36,231 nt of DNA from a virus. The stretch's first letter is position 1. Every line of letters starts with the position of its first letter. Both the position numbers and the translations under genes were made by a program. The notes beneath the pieces were generated by a model. It searched no databases. It worked only from the letters and a program-made list of their open reading frames with translations, and was not told the DNA's origin. The DNA lies in IMG/VR virus record IMGVR_UViG_3300008113_000317, positions 1 to 36,231 of that record. One strand, given 5' to 3'. This document shows positions 6,921 to 15,470 of the stretch, one piece after another.

Positions 6921-7241
6921 ATGAACAATACATTAAATATCAAAGACGATCACGCAGACGTTGTACTGCTCGTAAGAAACACCGGCGCCAGCACTGGTCT
7001 GAGAAGCGCTTCTTCTTTTGGCCACAAGAATGCATACGAAGGTTGTTACTTAAGAACGAACCAATTACGCTATTGGAACTCTGACGATATCGAAGAGTTA
7101 AAACAAGCCTTCACTAAGACCAATGAAGAAAGTCAAGAATATGAATTTGAGTTTAAAGACGTATGCGACTATGAACGTGAGTACGACGACGATCGTGACT
7201 GGCCTGCAAGTTTTTCATTTGTGGTTCGCAAGAAGAACTAA
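6921..7241 (+). CDS. unknown acidic protein (106 aa)
   Basis: No family recognised. The N-terminal half has an alternating pattern with VVLLVRNTGAS and two Ser/Gly-rich turns; the C-terminal half is very acidic (YEREYDDDRDW near residues 83-93) and ends in a beta-strand-like FSFVVRKKN. No membrane segment. It follows the nucleotidyltransferase by 12 nt and precedes the clamp loader. Confidence 0.65.
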   Translation: MNNTLNIKDDHADVVLLVRNTGASTGLRSASSFGHKNAYEGCYLRTNQLRYWNSDDIEELKQAFTKTNEESQEYEFEFKDVCDYEREYDDDRDWPASFSFVVRKKN

Positions 7242-7280
7242 GTATACTTTTGAGAATATAAACATAAATCTTACAACAAA

Positions 7281-8231
7281 ATGATCGGAGAACTATTTAC
7301 TGAAAAGTACAGACCAAAGAAACTTGAGCAGATGATCCTGCCCGAACGTATCCGCAAATCAATCGGAGACGGAGTGTTACATCAGAACTATTTGTTCTAT
7401 GGATCGCCAGGATTAGGTAAGACTTCTTTGGCAAAGGTGCTTGCAGCAAACTATCCTTTCTTATACATAAACGTATCCGATGAAAGTTCGGTCGACATCA
7501 TACGCGAGAAAATCACCAACTGGTGTTCTACCATCAGTCTTCTTGATGGCGCAGAAATGTTTAAGGTAGTCATTCTTGATGAGATGGACGGTGCTTCTGA
7601 CCAATTCTACAAAGCTCTTCGTGCCACCATCGAAAAGTTTGCAGCTACTGCTCGTTTCATAGGAACTTGTAACTATATCAACAAAGTTCCTGAGCCCGTT
7701 CAGTCTCGTTTTACTTGCATTAACTTTGACTTCTTAAGCAAAGAAGAAGAAAAAGAAGTTATGGTCGAGTTCATCAAACGCTCTTGGGCAATCTTTAAGT
7801 CATGTGGTATCGAAATCGAAAAGGACGCAATCGTCGAGTTCGTAAAAAGAAACTTTCCTGACATGCGTTCTATCGTGAACAAGATACAGACATTTGCGAT
7901 CCAAGGCGTCAAAAAGATCGAGGCAAATGATGTTAAGAAGCTGAACTACTCATTCCGCGATATCTTTGAAATGATATGTAAGTCAGGCGATCCTCAAGAG
8001 AACTATAAGTTTCTGATGACCAACTATTCATCAAAAGTTGACGATGTACTATTTGCTTTAGGAAACGAACTTCCTGACTACTTGAGAGACAATCAGCCTG
8101 CCAAGGTGGCTAAGATACCGCAGATCCTGATTAAAGTCGCACACTACCAATCACAGCGAGTTCATGTGATAGATCCAGCGATCTCTATGCTTGCCGCTGT
8201 GTATGAGTGCCAAATAATCCTAAATCAATAA
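7281..8231 (+). CDS. 44: sliding clamp loader large subunit, T4 gp44-like AAA+ ATPase
   Basis: The 316-residue protein loads the DNA polymerase sliding clamp on primer-template DNA using ATP. It opens with the clamp-loader motif FTEKYRPKKL and has Walker A GSPGLGKT (41-48), Walker B VVILDEMD with D100/E101, sensor 1 in GTCNYINKV (about 128-136) and the SRF motif (142-144) that supplies the arginine finger (the SRC motif of cellular loaders). The C-terminal half carries the helical lid and collar. T4 gp44 is 319 residues, nearly identical in length. A GAATATAAAC element at about 7254 may drive it, but matches the late motif poorly. T4 gp62, its small partner, is not recognisable next to it. 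Confidence 0.93.
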   Translation: MIGELFTEKYRPKKLEQMILPERIRKSIGDGVLHQNYLFYGSPGLGKTSLAKVLAANYPFLYINVSDESSVDIIREKITNWCSTISLLDGAEMFKVVILDEMDGASDQFYKALRATIEKFAATARFIGTCNYINKVPEPVQSRFTCINFDFLSKEEEKEVMVEFIKRSWAIFKSCGIEIEKDAIVEFVKRNFPDMRSIVNKIQTFAIQGVKKIEANDVKKLNYSFRDIFEMICKSGDPQENYKFLMTNYSSKVDDVLFALGNELPDYLRDNQPAKVAKIPQILIKVAHYQSQRVHVIDPAISMLAAVYECQIILNQ

Positions 8232-8234
8232 ATC

Positions 8235-8651
8235 ATGGTTACATTAGAGGACATTGTTTATGCCGCATACGAACATGGAATTAGAGAAGACTTGTTCATA
8301 GAAGTGGACAAGATCAAACATCTGCCAGAGAACAAGTACATATCCACGGTAGACCTCTACTATAAAGCATTTCAATCAGCAATTATGAAAAAGATGGAAA
8401 CTGAAAATATCGCAATAGAAACTAAAGAATGGACATCGGCGCTTGTAAAAAGTACGACGTACAACCCAATGTCTAACACCTTAACCGTAGAATTCAACAA
8501 CGGAAAGGTCTATGAATACAAAGAATTTGCCAAAGAAACGTATCAGGAATTCCTGGATGCTGAATCAAAAGGAAAATTCTTTCTTACAAAGATTCGTGCT
8601 GTCTACAAAGACACACCAGAAAAAGTAATCAAAGTTACACTTGAAGCATGA
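8235..8651 (+). CDS. KTSC-domain protein with an extra N-terminal helical domain
   Basis: Residues about 70-138 match the short KTSC domain: S-x-x-x-x-Y-(N)P-x-x-x-x-L-x-V-x-F-x-x-G-x-x-Y-x-Y, then VYEYKEFAKETYQEFLDAESKGKFFLTKI. The domain occurs alone or fused to nucleic-acid enzymes; its role is poorly defined. Residues 1-55 form a separate helical region (VTLEDIVYAAYEHG, DLYYKAFQSAIMKK). It starts 3 nt after the clamp-loader stop, the position T4 uses for gene 62, so the N-terminal part could be a diverged small clamp-loader subunit, but nothing in the sequence proves this. It overlaps the next gene by 4 nt (ATGA). Confidence 0.75.
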   Translation: MVTLEDIVYAAYEHGIREDLFIEVDKIKHLPENKYISTVDLYYKAFQSAIMKKMETENIAIETKEWTSALVKSTTYNPMSNTLTVEFNNGKVYEYKEFAKETYQEFLDAESKGKFFLTKIRAVYKDTPEKVIKVTLEA

Positions 8652-8893
8652 ACCGCGTATCAGACCTAAAGAACTACATTTCGTCAACGTATCCTGCTCT
8701 TTCAAAAGCAAAATTTGACATCGCCAAAATCGGCGCTAGAATCTACATTTACTTGGTGGACCGCCAAGGAAACCTGCAAAGAGAGCCGCTGTTCCGCGGA
8801 GCTCTTCCTACCGTGAATGAGCTTCCTGCTTTAAAGAAACAGCTCGAGGCTAACATCAAGGCAGTCATGGTCAAGTGGGAATACAATTGTTAA
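8648..8893 (+). CDS. small protein of unknown function (81 aa)
   Basis: Starts inside the stop of the KTSC gene (ATGA overlap at 8648-8651). It has a helix (VSDLKNYISSTYPALSKAKF) followed by a beta hairpin (RIYIYLVDRQGN) and a final helix. No family recognised. The stop codon lies inside the GTTAATAACT box of the next promoter. Confidence 0.65.
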   Translation: MNRVSDLKNYISSTYPALSKAKFDIAKIGARIYIYLVDRQGNLQREPLFRGALPTVNELPALKKQLEANIKAVMVKWEYNC

Positions 8894-8943
8894 TAACTAA
8901 TCACAAGTAAATTTGCTACTGTAAAATACATTGGTTAAATTTA
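8889..8943 (+). promoter_or_regulatory. Bacteroidota-type promoter with upstream GTTAATAACT box
   Basis: GTTAATAACT 8889-8898, TTTG 8912-8915, then 20 nt and TAAATTTA 8936-8943 (7 of 8 to TAnnTTTG). Spacing is identical to the copies at 5568 and 27135. It lies 16 nt before the RNase H start codon and overlaps the end of the previous gene. Confidence 0.8.
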
Positions 8944-8959
8944 CACTATAAATCAAAAT

Positions 8960-10066
8960 ATGAATCTTATATTCGACGGCAACTACCTTTTCTACAAAAC
9001 GCTATTCATCTTTGGAGGTTACGGCTCCAAAGGTAAAGTTCTGGAAGAAAAGAAAGAACAAGAAATGTTCATCAGAAAAGTCGCAACCGACTTTTCACAC
9101 GCTATCCGTACTTTCGGCAATCCCGACCGCATAGTTTTTACAATCGACTCTCGTTCGTGGAGAAAAGAAATCGAAATTGAGGACGGTGCATACAAAGGAC
9201 ATCGCGAAGAAAAGACTTCCACAATCGACTGGGACTCTTTCTATTCCTGTATGAACGAGTTTGGCGAGATCCTCAAAGCCAAAGGCATCATCGTGTCTCG
9301 CGAAGAACGCGCCGAAGGCGATGATCTTATGTACCTGTGGGCTCAGAAATTCTACGAAGAAGGACAAGACTCGGTTATCGTAACCGGTGACCGTGACTTG
9401 ACACAATGTGTTCAGTTCGATGGTAAAAACTTTGTGGTTGTCTACAACCCTAACTCTAAGAGCCGCAAGATCGTAGCTCCTGAAGGTTTTCAAGCTTGGC
9501 TCAAGAACGAAGAATACGATCTGTTCGACGCAAGCACTTATATGAACCGCAGCAAAGACCTAATCGTCGAAGCAACCAGCTCTGTTCCAGTCGAAGAAAT
9601 CGACCGCAAGTACATCATATTCGAAAAGGTAATCACTGGTGATGCAGGTGACGCAGTTCCACCGATCTGGTCCTGGACAAAAGAAGGCAAAACATTCCGA
9701 GTGACTGCTTCCAAAGCCAAACGAATGTACGACATTCTCAACATGGTAAAACCCGTCACTGATGTTTATGACTTGCCTAATCGCGCAGCAGAAGTTGCTA
9801 GCTCAATCGAGGCGACATGCAAACAATCAGCTCCTGCTGCAGTCATCAAGACAAGACTCGAGAGAAACCTTCAGTTGGTATTCCTCGATGATCGCATCTT
9901 ACCTACCGACATACAGGAGAAGTTCCGCTCTTCTTTCGACAAGGCTTGGGAGAACAAAGAGCTGGGAGCTCGCACATACGATATGAACGCTCTTCTTGAA
10001 GGCACTCGATTCGTCAGCAACGGACGAACCTTTGAAGCAGATATTTTCTCACAATTCAAATTCTAA
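8960..10066 (+). CDS. rnh: 5'-3' exonuclease / RNase H (FEN family)
   Basis: This 368-residue protein belongs to the flap-endonuclease family used by T4-like phages to remove RNA primers from Okazaki fragments. Metal-binding acidic residues are visible at D6 (FDGNY), D63 (TIDSRSWRK), E119/D121/D122 (AEGDDL), D144/D146 (TGDRDL) and D228/D231 (ITGDAGDAVPP), which is the full two-metal set, followed by the helix-hairpin-helix-like region. The basic RSWRK and the K-x-H-R at residues 79-82 match the helical arch. T4 RNase H is 305 residues; the extra length is mainly an insert at about 175-215 and a C-terminal extension. Driven by its own promoter at 8889-8943. Confidence 0.9.
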   Translation: MNLIFDGNYLFYKTLFIFGGYGSKGKVLEEKKEQEMFIRKVATDFSHAIRTFGNPDRIVFTIDSRSWRKEIEIEDGAYKGHREEKTSTIDWDSFYSCMNEFGEILKAKGIIVSREERAEGDDLMYLWAQKFYEEGQDSVIVTGDRDLTQCVQFDGKNFVVVYNPNSKSRKIVAPEGFQAWLKNEEYDLFDASTYMNRSKDLIVEATSSVPVEEIDRKYIIFEKVITGDAGDAVPPIWSWTKEGKTFRVTASKAKRMYDILNMVKPVTDVYDLPNRAAEVASSIEATCKQSAPAAVIKTRLERNLQLVFLDDRILPTDIQEKFRSSFDKAWENKELGARTYDMNALLEGTRFVSNGRTFEADIFSQFKF

Positions 10067-10068
10067 CT

Positions 10069-10239
10069 ATGAAAAAACTTTGGTTCTTTTTTTCAGCTAT
10101 CCTTACTGTGATAATCATGGTAGGTTTGGTTGGCACTCTTGTCTACTCGGCATACACATCAATTCCTGTCGAACAACTGATTGACTGGGACTGGTGGGCA
10201 TTGTTTCTTCTTGCTGAAATTTGGAAAATCGAAGAATGA
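10069..10239 (+). CDS. tiny single-pass membrane protein (56 aa)
   Basis: ATG at 10069 is 2 nt after the RNase H stop, and TGA 10237-10239 overlaps the next start (ATGA). Residues about 4-28 (LWFFFSAILTVIIMVGLVG and onward) form one transmembrane helix or uncleaved signal anchor; a second aromatic amphipathic segment IDWDWWALFLLAEIW follows. No family recognised. Its tight coupling on both sides supports real translation despite small size. Confidence 0.65.
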   Translation: MKKLWFFFSAILTVIIMVGLVGTLVYSAYTSIPVEQLIDWDWWALFLLAEIWKIEE

Positions 10240-10469
10240 TAGAAATAATAGGATGGATAGGAACAGCTGCTGTGTTGGCATCTTTTTTAATGAAAGACAT
10301 GCTAACACTGCGCTTAATGAATGTTGCTGCTTGTTTGATCTGGGTTTCATACGGAATGATTAAACAAGACATGCCTATCGTTGTCACCAACGGATCAATC
10401 ATAATGATACACTTACTTTGGTTTCATAAGAACTACAAACAATCAAAAGAATATAAACTACATGAGTGA
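10236..10469 (+). CDS. small membrane protein, YgjV-like
   Basis: The 77-residue protein has three predicted membrane helices: GWIGTAAVLASFLM, MNVAACLIWVSYGM and TNGSIIMIHLLWF. Order and key residues (G-x-I/W-G near the start, L-R-L-x-N before helix 2, hYG at its end, N-G between helices 2 and 3) fit the YgjV-type inner-membrane family, which is distantly like half-transporters of the SemiSWEET/PQ-loop type. Start set at ATG 10236, overlapping the previous stop; an earlier TTG would extend it by 5 residues without benefit. Role in the phage is unknown; altering the host membrane is possible. Confidence 0.65.
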   Translation: MIEIIGWIGTAAVLASFLMKDMLTLRLMNVAACLIWVSYGMIKQDMPIVVTNGSIIMIHLLWFHKNYKQSKEYKLHE

Positions 10470-10878
10470 TCTTTTCGGCTTCATAAACACAATGTTCTCA
10501 AAACCGGCTGAGTTTAAGAAGACCAAGATGCACGATCGTGCCAAGCACTTCTTTATGATCAACCGTTTCATGGCGATCAAACATCCAGTGCAGGCAAGCT
10601 ACTTCAACAATCTTAAGATCAATCCAGGCCAGGTCGTTACTTATTGGCAAGAGAGTTTAAGCAAGGTGTACAATCGAACTCCAGGGTGGATGTACGTCAA
10701 AACAGCTAAAGCAAAAGAGGCAAAGAAAAAAGAATCGCAGCCAGTATCTGACGAAGCAATCCGCTTATACTGCGAACATTACAAGATATCCCGCAGGGAC
10801 ATAGAAGAAGCTCTTCTCTTGGTAGGCAAACCTTTTGAAGATGACCTTCGTGGATTCGAAAAACTTATTTCCCAGTAA
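10462..10878 (+). CDS. conserved-looking protein of unknown function (138 aa)
   Basis: A basic, helical protein. Two segments look like conserved family blocks: HDRAKHFFMINRFMAIKHP (about 24-42) and INPGQVVTYWQ (about 52-62), followed by a lysine-rich linker and a C-terminal helical domain with SRRDIEEALLL. I associate this type of 'FFMINRFM-IKHP' sequence with replication regions of phages of this group, but cannot name a function; a diverged clamp-loader small subunit or DNA-binding accessory protein is possible. It overlaps the YgjV-like gene by 8 nt, and the sequence GAATATAAACTA at 10449-10460 just before its start resembles the late motif weakly. Confidence 0.65.
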   Translation: MSDLFGFINTMFSKPAEFKKTKMHDRAKHFFMINRFMAIKHPVQASYFNNLKINPGQVVTYWQESLSKVYNRTPGWMYVKTAKAKEAKKKESQPVSDEAIRLYCEHYKISRRDIEEALLLVGKPFEDDLRGFEKLISQ

Positions 10879-10897
10879 ACCGCTATCTAAGTAGGGA

Positions 10898-10905
10898 TAT
10901 ATAGA
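10898..10905 (+). promoter_or_regulatory. putative late promoter motif TATATAGA before neck-like gene
   Basis: GGGATATATAGAAAAAA at about 10894-10910, 28 nt before ATG 10926. It is among the best copies of the motif and the spacing (27-28 nt to the ATG) is shared with the copies at 19960, 21286 and 28263. Confidence 0.7.
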
Positions 10906-10925
10906 AAAAATAGTATCCCTAATAG

Positions 10926-12917
10926 ATGCAAGCCATACTTACGAGTCCAGGTGATTTTATCAAGTACACTCAGGACAAGCCTTTCTTATATGTTACAAAG
11001 CTCACTGGGTGGATGGACGACATCGCTGGTAGCGGCGTGTACAGGAAAGAGTTTCGTTGGGGCACATCAAACAGGGTAAGGTCTTCTTGGGTAGAACTGA
11101 CCAACAAGAATGTGACCGATGTGGTACTTAACGCTAATGACGATCTTTTTGTTGACTTTAGAGTAACATTGATCAGCGGAGGACCAATCACAATCAACAA
11201 CATTGAGATTACATACGAACAGGATCCTATCGCCAAAGATCCTTACATCGGGTTTGTTCCCGTCTATACTGTTGCCGACAAAGGTAACATTAGTAACATA
11301 ACAAAAGTTGAAAACTTTACATTTAGACCGTACCAAGTAAATCCTTTAGTGGTTCTTTACAAGGAACTTTCATTTACAGTCAATCAGCTATTTGGAATTG
11401 ATGTAATGTACGCCAGGGCAGTTCCTTTGGCAATAGGTAAAGATATCGTTTTGAACGAATGGAATCTGTACGATGTTGATGAACCAAAGTGCATCAAAGT
11501 AGTCGTACCCAACAATGAATTTCCTGACAGCAAGCTGTTGTTCAATCCGATGGGCGTTGACTTTGAAATGCCGTTTGAAGTACACATCACTAAGAATTAC
11601 TTTGAAGAATTGTTTGGTGTAGGCACAGCTCCGCAAAAGAGAGACATAATTTACATGCCTCTGGAGAACAGGGTATATGAAGTCGACAGTTCTTATCTTT
11701 ACAAAGACCTCATGAGAACTGAGATCTACTGGAAAGTGAGTCTTACGAAATACCAACCCAAAGCAAACCGCAAAGAAACACAAAACTTACGAGAAGAATT
11801 TGATGTTCTGACCACGAGCTACCAAGAAGAATTCCAAGAAGAACTCGACTTACTTGAAGTTAAGACCACTGATCCACAACAGTACGATCCTAAGATCGGC
11901 TCAAGAGACTACGATCCTACAAGACAAGACATCAATAACGATCTAATAATCTCACAGCTCAAAGTAAACAACTATTCTTTGCTTCTTTCTGAATCACAGT
12001 ATGACTTAAGATCCATCTTTACAGGAAAGGATGAAGTCGAGGCTGTAAAGTACAGAGCAAAAGTTGTACTTCCGACGACAGAAGAAAGATCGTTCTCTTG
12101 TTGGTTCAAAGAAATTCCCCCTAAACTTACAATACCTAAAGACAATGTCAAAGGCGGACTGATACTTGGTGCCGCAAGCGGAGACTATCAACAGCTGACT
12201 TTCAAACTTGCAGCAACTCGTAAGTACGTCGCAGGAGACATCATTAAGATCAATAAGTTTAACGGATTCTCTGTCTATGGTACATGGGTAAGTACTTCTG
12301 CAGTAGCAGGCGGGTACAACTACACCATATCCGTAAGAAAAGACATCATAGAATTTCTAAATCTTTACTACCCAAATTGGTCGGGACCGTCTGGTAGTGG
12401 TTACATAGCAGAAAAGACTTTTGAAAACATTGTCTTTAACGGTTATGATTCTGCATCAGCAAAAGGATTACGAATCAGTGTATTCGCAAGCAGATACTTT
12501 ATGATCATGAGAAATGGTGAATCATCGCTGTTCATCTTAAAGAACAACTTGGTACAAGATTATTGGTACGCACTTTTCATAAACATGTCGAACTTCTACC
12601 GACAGCTTTCATTGGACCTTTGGGTTCGTAAGTGGAACGAGACAAATCCTAACTCTCCACAAACCACCGACTTGGAGAATATATACAGTGCGGTACAGAC
12701 TATAGAACAGCTTGACCTATCCGTCGATAGCAACTATAACCTTCTTGCCGCAAATCTTGTAAGTACTAACATAAGACTGTACGATAAGATAGAGACCGAA
12801 CAAATTAAACAAGTGAACATGCTTAATCAGGCAATTGTACAAGACGCACAGTTCAGTATCATTATTGACAACGCAATTCCTAGATTGAAGTTACCTTGGA
12901 TAGCAAACACAAAATAA
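10926..12917 (+). CDS. large virion protein, neck (gp14-like) region plus extra C-terminal domain
   Basis: The 663-residue protein has a middle block, YFEELFGVGTAPQKRDIIYM then PLENRVYEV (about 225-255), followed by a strand ending in WKVSLTKYQPK. This is the layout of T4-like neck proteins of the gp14 type, where 'FG...P-x-x-GD-hhhhP...hYEV' is followed by a 'Y-x-h-x-L' strand. T4 gp14 is only 256 residues. Residues about 390-500 look like an added beta-sandwich: RSFSCWFKEIPP resembles the start of LamG/concanavalin-like domains, and later strands end in LRISVFASRYFMIM. The last 120 residues are helical. Its own late-type promoter and placement directly before terminase genes fit a neck or connector role. 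Assignment to gp14 is tentative. Confidence 0.5.
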   Translation: MQAILTSPGDFIKYTQDKPFLYVTKLTGWMDDIAGSGVYRKEFRWGTSNRVRSSWVELTNKNVTDVVLNANDDLFVDFRVTLISGGPITINNIEITYEQDPIAKDPYIGFVPVYTVADKGNISNITKVENFTFRPYQVNPLVVLYKELSFTVNQLFGIDVMYARAVPLAIGKDIVLNEWNLYDVDEPKCIKVVVPNNEFPDSKLLFNPMGVDFEMPFEVHITKNYFEELFGVGTAPQKRDIIYMPLENRVYEVDSSYLYKDLMRTEIYWKVSLTKYQPKANRKETQNLREEFDVLTTSYQEEFQEELDLLEVKTTDPQQYDPKIGSRDYDPTRQDINNDLIISQLKVNNYSLLLSESQYDLRSIFTGKDEVEAVKYRAKVVLPTTEERSFSCWFKEIPPKLTIPKDNVKGGLILGAASGDYQQLTFKLAATRKYVAGDIIKINKFNGFSVYGTWVSTSAVAGGYNYTISVRKDIIEFLNLYYPNWSGPSGSGYIAEKTFENIVFNGYDSASAKGLRISVFASRYFMIMRNGESSLFILKNNLVQDYWYALFINMSNFYRQLSLDLWVRKWNETNPNSPQTTDLENIYSAVQTIEQLDLSVDSNYNLLAANLVSTNIRLYDKIETEQIKQVNMLNQAIVQDAQFSIIIDNAIPRLKLPWIANTK

Positions 12918-12918
12918 T

Positions 12919-13608
12919 ATGCGAAAGCCTACAGACGAAAAACGTAAAGAACTCGAACTCAAGGACGAACTGGAAAGGTTAGTAAATTCTGACATCCAGG
13001 ACATGACCAACCTCGTGAACGAAGCAAGAGGTATTCTTCCAGCAAGGGTTACGAACTTTATGGACTATGACGGAGTCAAGACTGACTCCGATGGTAAAGC
13101 CGATGATATCGTAGATTCCATCGCAGAGTTCTATCTGGACAAAGGAATTATTCAAGAGATTCCTTACATTCAGCAAAAGAACGTTGTTGACAAGATCACC
13201 GTGTCTAACTTACTATTCCAAATGAAGACCGCCGAACACGCGATCACTAAACTCTTGGAAGAGATCGACAATGGAAATCTACACCCAAGAACTTTTGAAG
13301 TCTTAGCATCTTTGCAGAGGTCAAAGATGGAGATCGTCAAGCACCTTGCACAGTTCATGGTGATCATGGAGCAAAACTACAAGAATCTAAAAGAAGACTA
13401 TCGAGTCAAGAAGTCGGAGGAACCTACATTGATAGATTCTGGTGATTCTCCAGAATATGATGAGAATAAGAATACATTCCAGATGCGAGGAAGTCGACAT
13501 CTGATAGAAACTCTTCGTGAAGTGATACCTGAACGAAGAGCGTCTGCCAAACCAAAAGAAAGATTAAAAGATGGCGAAGGGGAAAGTCTGGAGCACCAAG
13601 AAGATTAA
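12919..13608 (+). CDS. 16: terminase small subunit, T4 gp16-like
   Basis: The 229-residue acidic protein sits directly upstream of, and overlaps, the large terminase gene. Its core (about residues 95-165) is a long helical hairpin, with AEHAITKLLEEIDNGNLHPRTFEVLASL and then KMEIVKHLAQFMVIM, matching the gp16 pattern in which a helix containing 'HPRAYEV' is followed by a coiled-coil segment that assembles the ring. T4 gp16 is 164 residues; this one has longer acidic ends. It recognises DNA and stimulates the gp17 ATPase during packaging. The C-terminus, with charged SAKPKERLKDGEG residues, overlaps the gp17 start by 38 nt. Confidence 0.78.
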   Translation: MRKPTDEKRKELELKDELERLVNSDIQDMTNLVNEARGILPARVTNFMDYDGVKTDSDGKADDIVDSIAEFYLDKGIIQEIPYIQQKNVVDKITVSNLLFQMKTAEHAITKLLEEIDNGNLHPRTFEVLASLQRSKMEIVKHLAQFMVIMEQNYKNLKEDYRVKKSEEPTLIDSGDSPEYDENKNTFQMRGSRHLIETLREVIPERRASAKPKERLKDGEGESLEHQED

Positions 13609-15394
13609 CGAAGAGATCGACCGAATAGAACGCGGTCTGCCAGCAGACACATCACCGTTCCATGAAGGTAAGATCGACACAAAGGCTGCTGATGTAGTCT
13701 TTGAGTACACACGCGAAGAAATGGAAGAATTGGCCAAATGCGCCAATGACGTAGTTTACTTTGGTAACAAGTACTGTCACTCTATGACTGACGAAGGTAT
13801 TCGTCAGATTACACTACGTCCATATCAAGAAGACATGCTTGACTCATTCCAAGACAATCGTTTTGTGATCATGCTTGCTTCTCGACAAATCGGTAAGACA
13901 GTTACATCATCGATCTTTATTGCTTGGTATGTAACTTTCCACTCGGACAGGAACGTACTCGTGGTTGCCAACAAACTTGCGACCACCAACGAGATCGTTG
14001 ATAAGATTAAGACGATCCTCAAGAACTTACCGTACTTCATGAAACCTGGTGTTGCATCGGGCGGTGTTACAGGTATGAGGTTCGACAACGGTAATCGTCT
14101 GTTCTCACAAGCAACAACCAAAACCGCGGCGATTGGTTTTACCATCCACCTTCTGTACGCGGATGAGTTTGCTCACATTCACAGCAACTTCTTATCTCCG
14201 TTCTATCGATCAATCTATCCTACGCTGTCTTCTTCTCAGATTTCAAGAATGATCATATCTTCAACGCCAAACGGTATGAACCTCTTCTATGAGATCTACC
14301 AAGGAGCGATCGAAGGTAAGAACAACTTTAAGCCGATTCGAGTGGACTGGTGGCAAGTTCCAGGCAGGGATGAAGAATGGAAGAAACGAGAAATTGCAAA
14401 CTTAGGTTCCGAAGAATTGTTCAACCAAGAATACGGCAACCAGTTCTTAGCTTCATCGAGACTTCTATTCGACGCAAACACTCTAATGTTGATGAAGAGA
14501 ACTTGTAAAGAATACCGCTGGGTTGAGCTGGATCCGTTGTTGGACTACCCCGACCTTAGCGCTGCTTTAAAGTGGCACCCAGATTTTGAGCCTGATCGAG
14601 AGTTTGATGAACGCGGTGATAAATTTGTAATGTCAGTTGACTTAGGAGACGGTGTTGGTCGAGACTATTCAGTCATCAACATTTTTAAGTTGGAACCAAA
14701 ATCTCCTGCCAAAATCAGAGCAACCAAAGATTGGGCAGACGAATCAGCCTTTTTCAAACTCAAACAGGTTGGAATGTTTAGATCAAACGCACACTCGGTT
14801 GAAGAAGTCGCAAAAGTACTTGAGATACTAACATTCGAACTTTTTCACTACGAAAGTGTGAAGATAGTCTTAGAGATCAACTTTAAAGGTCACGCAATCA
14901 TCGACAGGCTATCAAAGAACCGCGATTACTATCCAGAGATATTCTTACACACAAAACAAACATTGGCAAACGATCAGCTTAAGATTGGTGTTAAACTTCA
15001 AAAGGATAATCGTGAGTCATACTTCCGAGAAATGCGAAACCTTGCAAGAGATCGCAAGATCGTTATCAACGAAGTCAGATCGTTTGAAGAGCTGTCTGCT
15101 TTTGGTGTAAACAACATAGGAAGATATGAATCACAGATAGCACATGATGACGTTGCTCTCTCGATCGTAAACACGGTTTCTTTCTTTGATTCCACAGATT
15201 TCTTTGAGATGGTTGAAGATATATATGATACAATTCCCGAGAAAACAAAGAGGGCAATGGAAAAAAGAATGGAAGCAGGTGACCGCTCAGAAGACGATTT
15301 CCTCGAAGCTTTTAGGATCATGAAAGAGTTCACAAACCCCTTCGACGCTACGCAGCAAATGATCAACAATGCCTATGAAAAGAAGAGAAGATGA
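13571..15394 (+). CDS. 17: terminase large subunit, T4 gp17-like
   Basis: The 607-residue packaging motor couples ATP hydrolysis to DNA translocation and cuts the concatemer. N-terminal ATPase: adenine-binding RPYQEDML near 85, Walker A ASRQIGKT (103-110), Walker B LLYADEFAH with D198/E199, coupling motif SSTPNG (near 238). C-terminal RNase H-like nuclease: first catalytic Asp in SVDLGDG (D357), second acidic site in VLEINFKG, and a late AHDD-x-A motif. Length is nearly that of T4 gp17 (610). Its ATG overlaps the gp16-like gene by 38 nt, a common coupling for these two subunits. No frameshift or missing residue is seen. Confidence 0.97.
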   Translation: MAKGKVWSTKKINEEIDRIERGLPADTSPFHEGKIDTKAADVVFEYTREEMEELAKCANDVVYFGNKYCHSMTDEGIRQITLRPYQEDMLDSFQDNRFVIMLASRQIGKTVTSSIFIAWYVTFHSDRNVLVVANKLATTNEIVDKIKTILKNLPYFMKPGVASGGVTGMRFDNGNRLFSQATTKTAAIGFTIHLLYADEFAHIHSNFLSPFYRSIYPTLSSSQISRMIISSTPNGMNLFYEIYQGAIEGKNNFKPIRVDWWQVPGRDEEWKKREIANLGSEELFNQEYGNQFLASSRLLFDANTLMLMKRTCKEYRWVELDPLLDYPDLSAALKWHPDFEPDREFDERGDKFVMSVDLGDGVGRDYSVINIFKLEPKSPAKIRATKDWADESAFFKLKQVGMFRSNAHSVEEVAKVLEILTFELFHYESVKIVLEINFKGHAIIDRLSKNRDYYPEIFLHTKQTLANDQLKIGVKLQKDNRESYFREMRNLARDRKIVINEVRSFEELSAFGVNNIGRYESQIAHDDVALSIVNTVSFFDSTDFFEMVEDIYDTIPEKTKRAMEKRMEAGDRSEDDFLEAFRIMKEFTNPFDATQQMINNAYEKKRR

Positions 15395-15417
15395 AAAAAG
15401 AGCTGAATTAGGCAAGA

Positions 15418-15425
15418 TATATAGA
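15418..15425 (+). promoter_or_regulatory. putative late promoter motif TATATAGA before tail sheath
   Basis: GATATATAGATAAAC at 15416-15430, 53 nt before ATG 15471, followed by a 40-nt A-rich leader. It is a longer leader than at the other copies, in keeping with a highly expressed gene. Confidence 0.65.
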
Positions 15426-15470
15426 TAAACTAACAATAAAAGAAAACAAGAAAAATAACAATAAAGCAGA

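Noticed and set aside
10221-10235. TTG start for the YgjV-like protein
   Set aside because: ATG 10236 overlaps the previous stop in the usual ATGA manner, and the added residues are not part of the family pattern.
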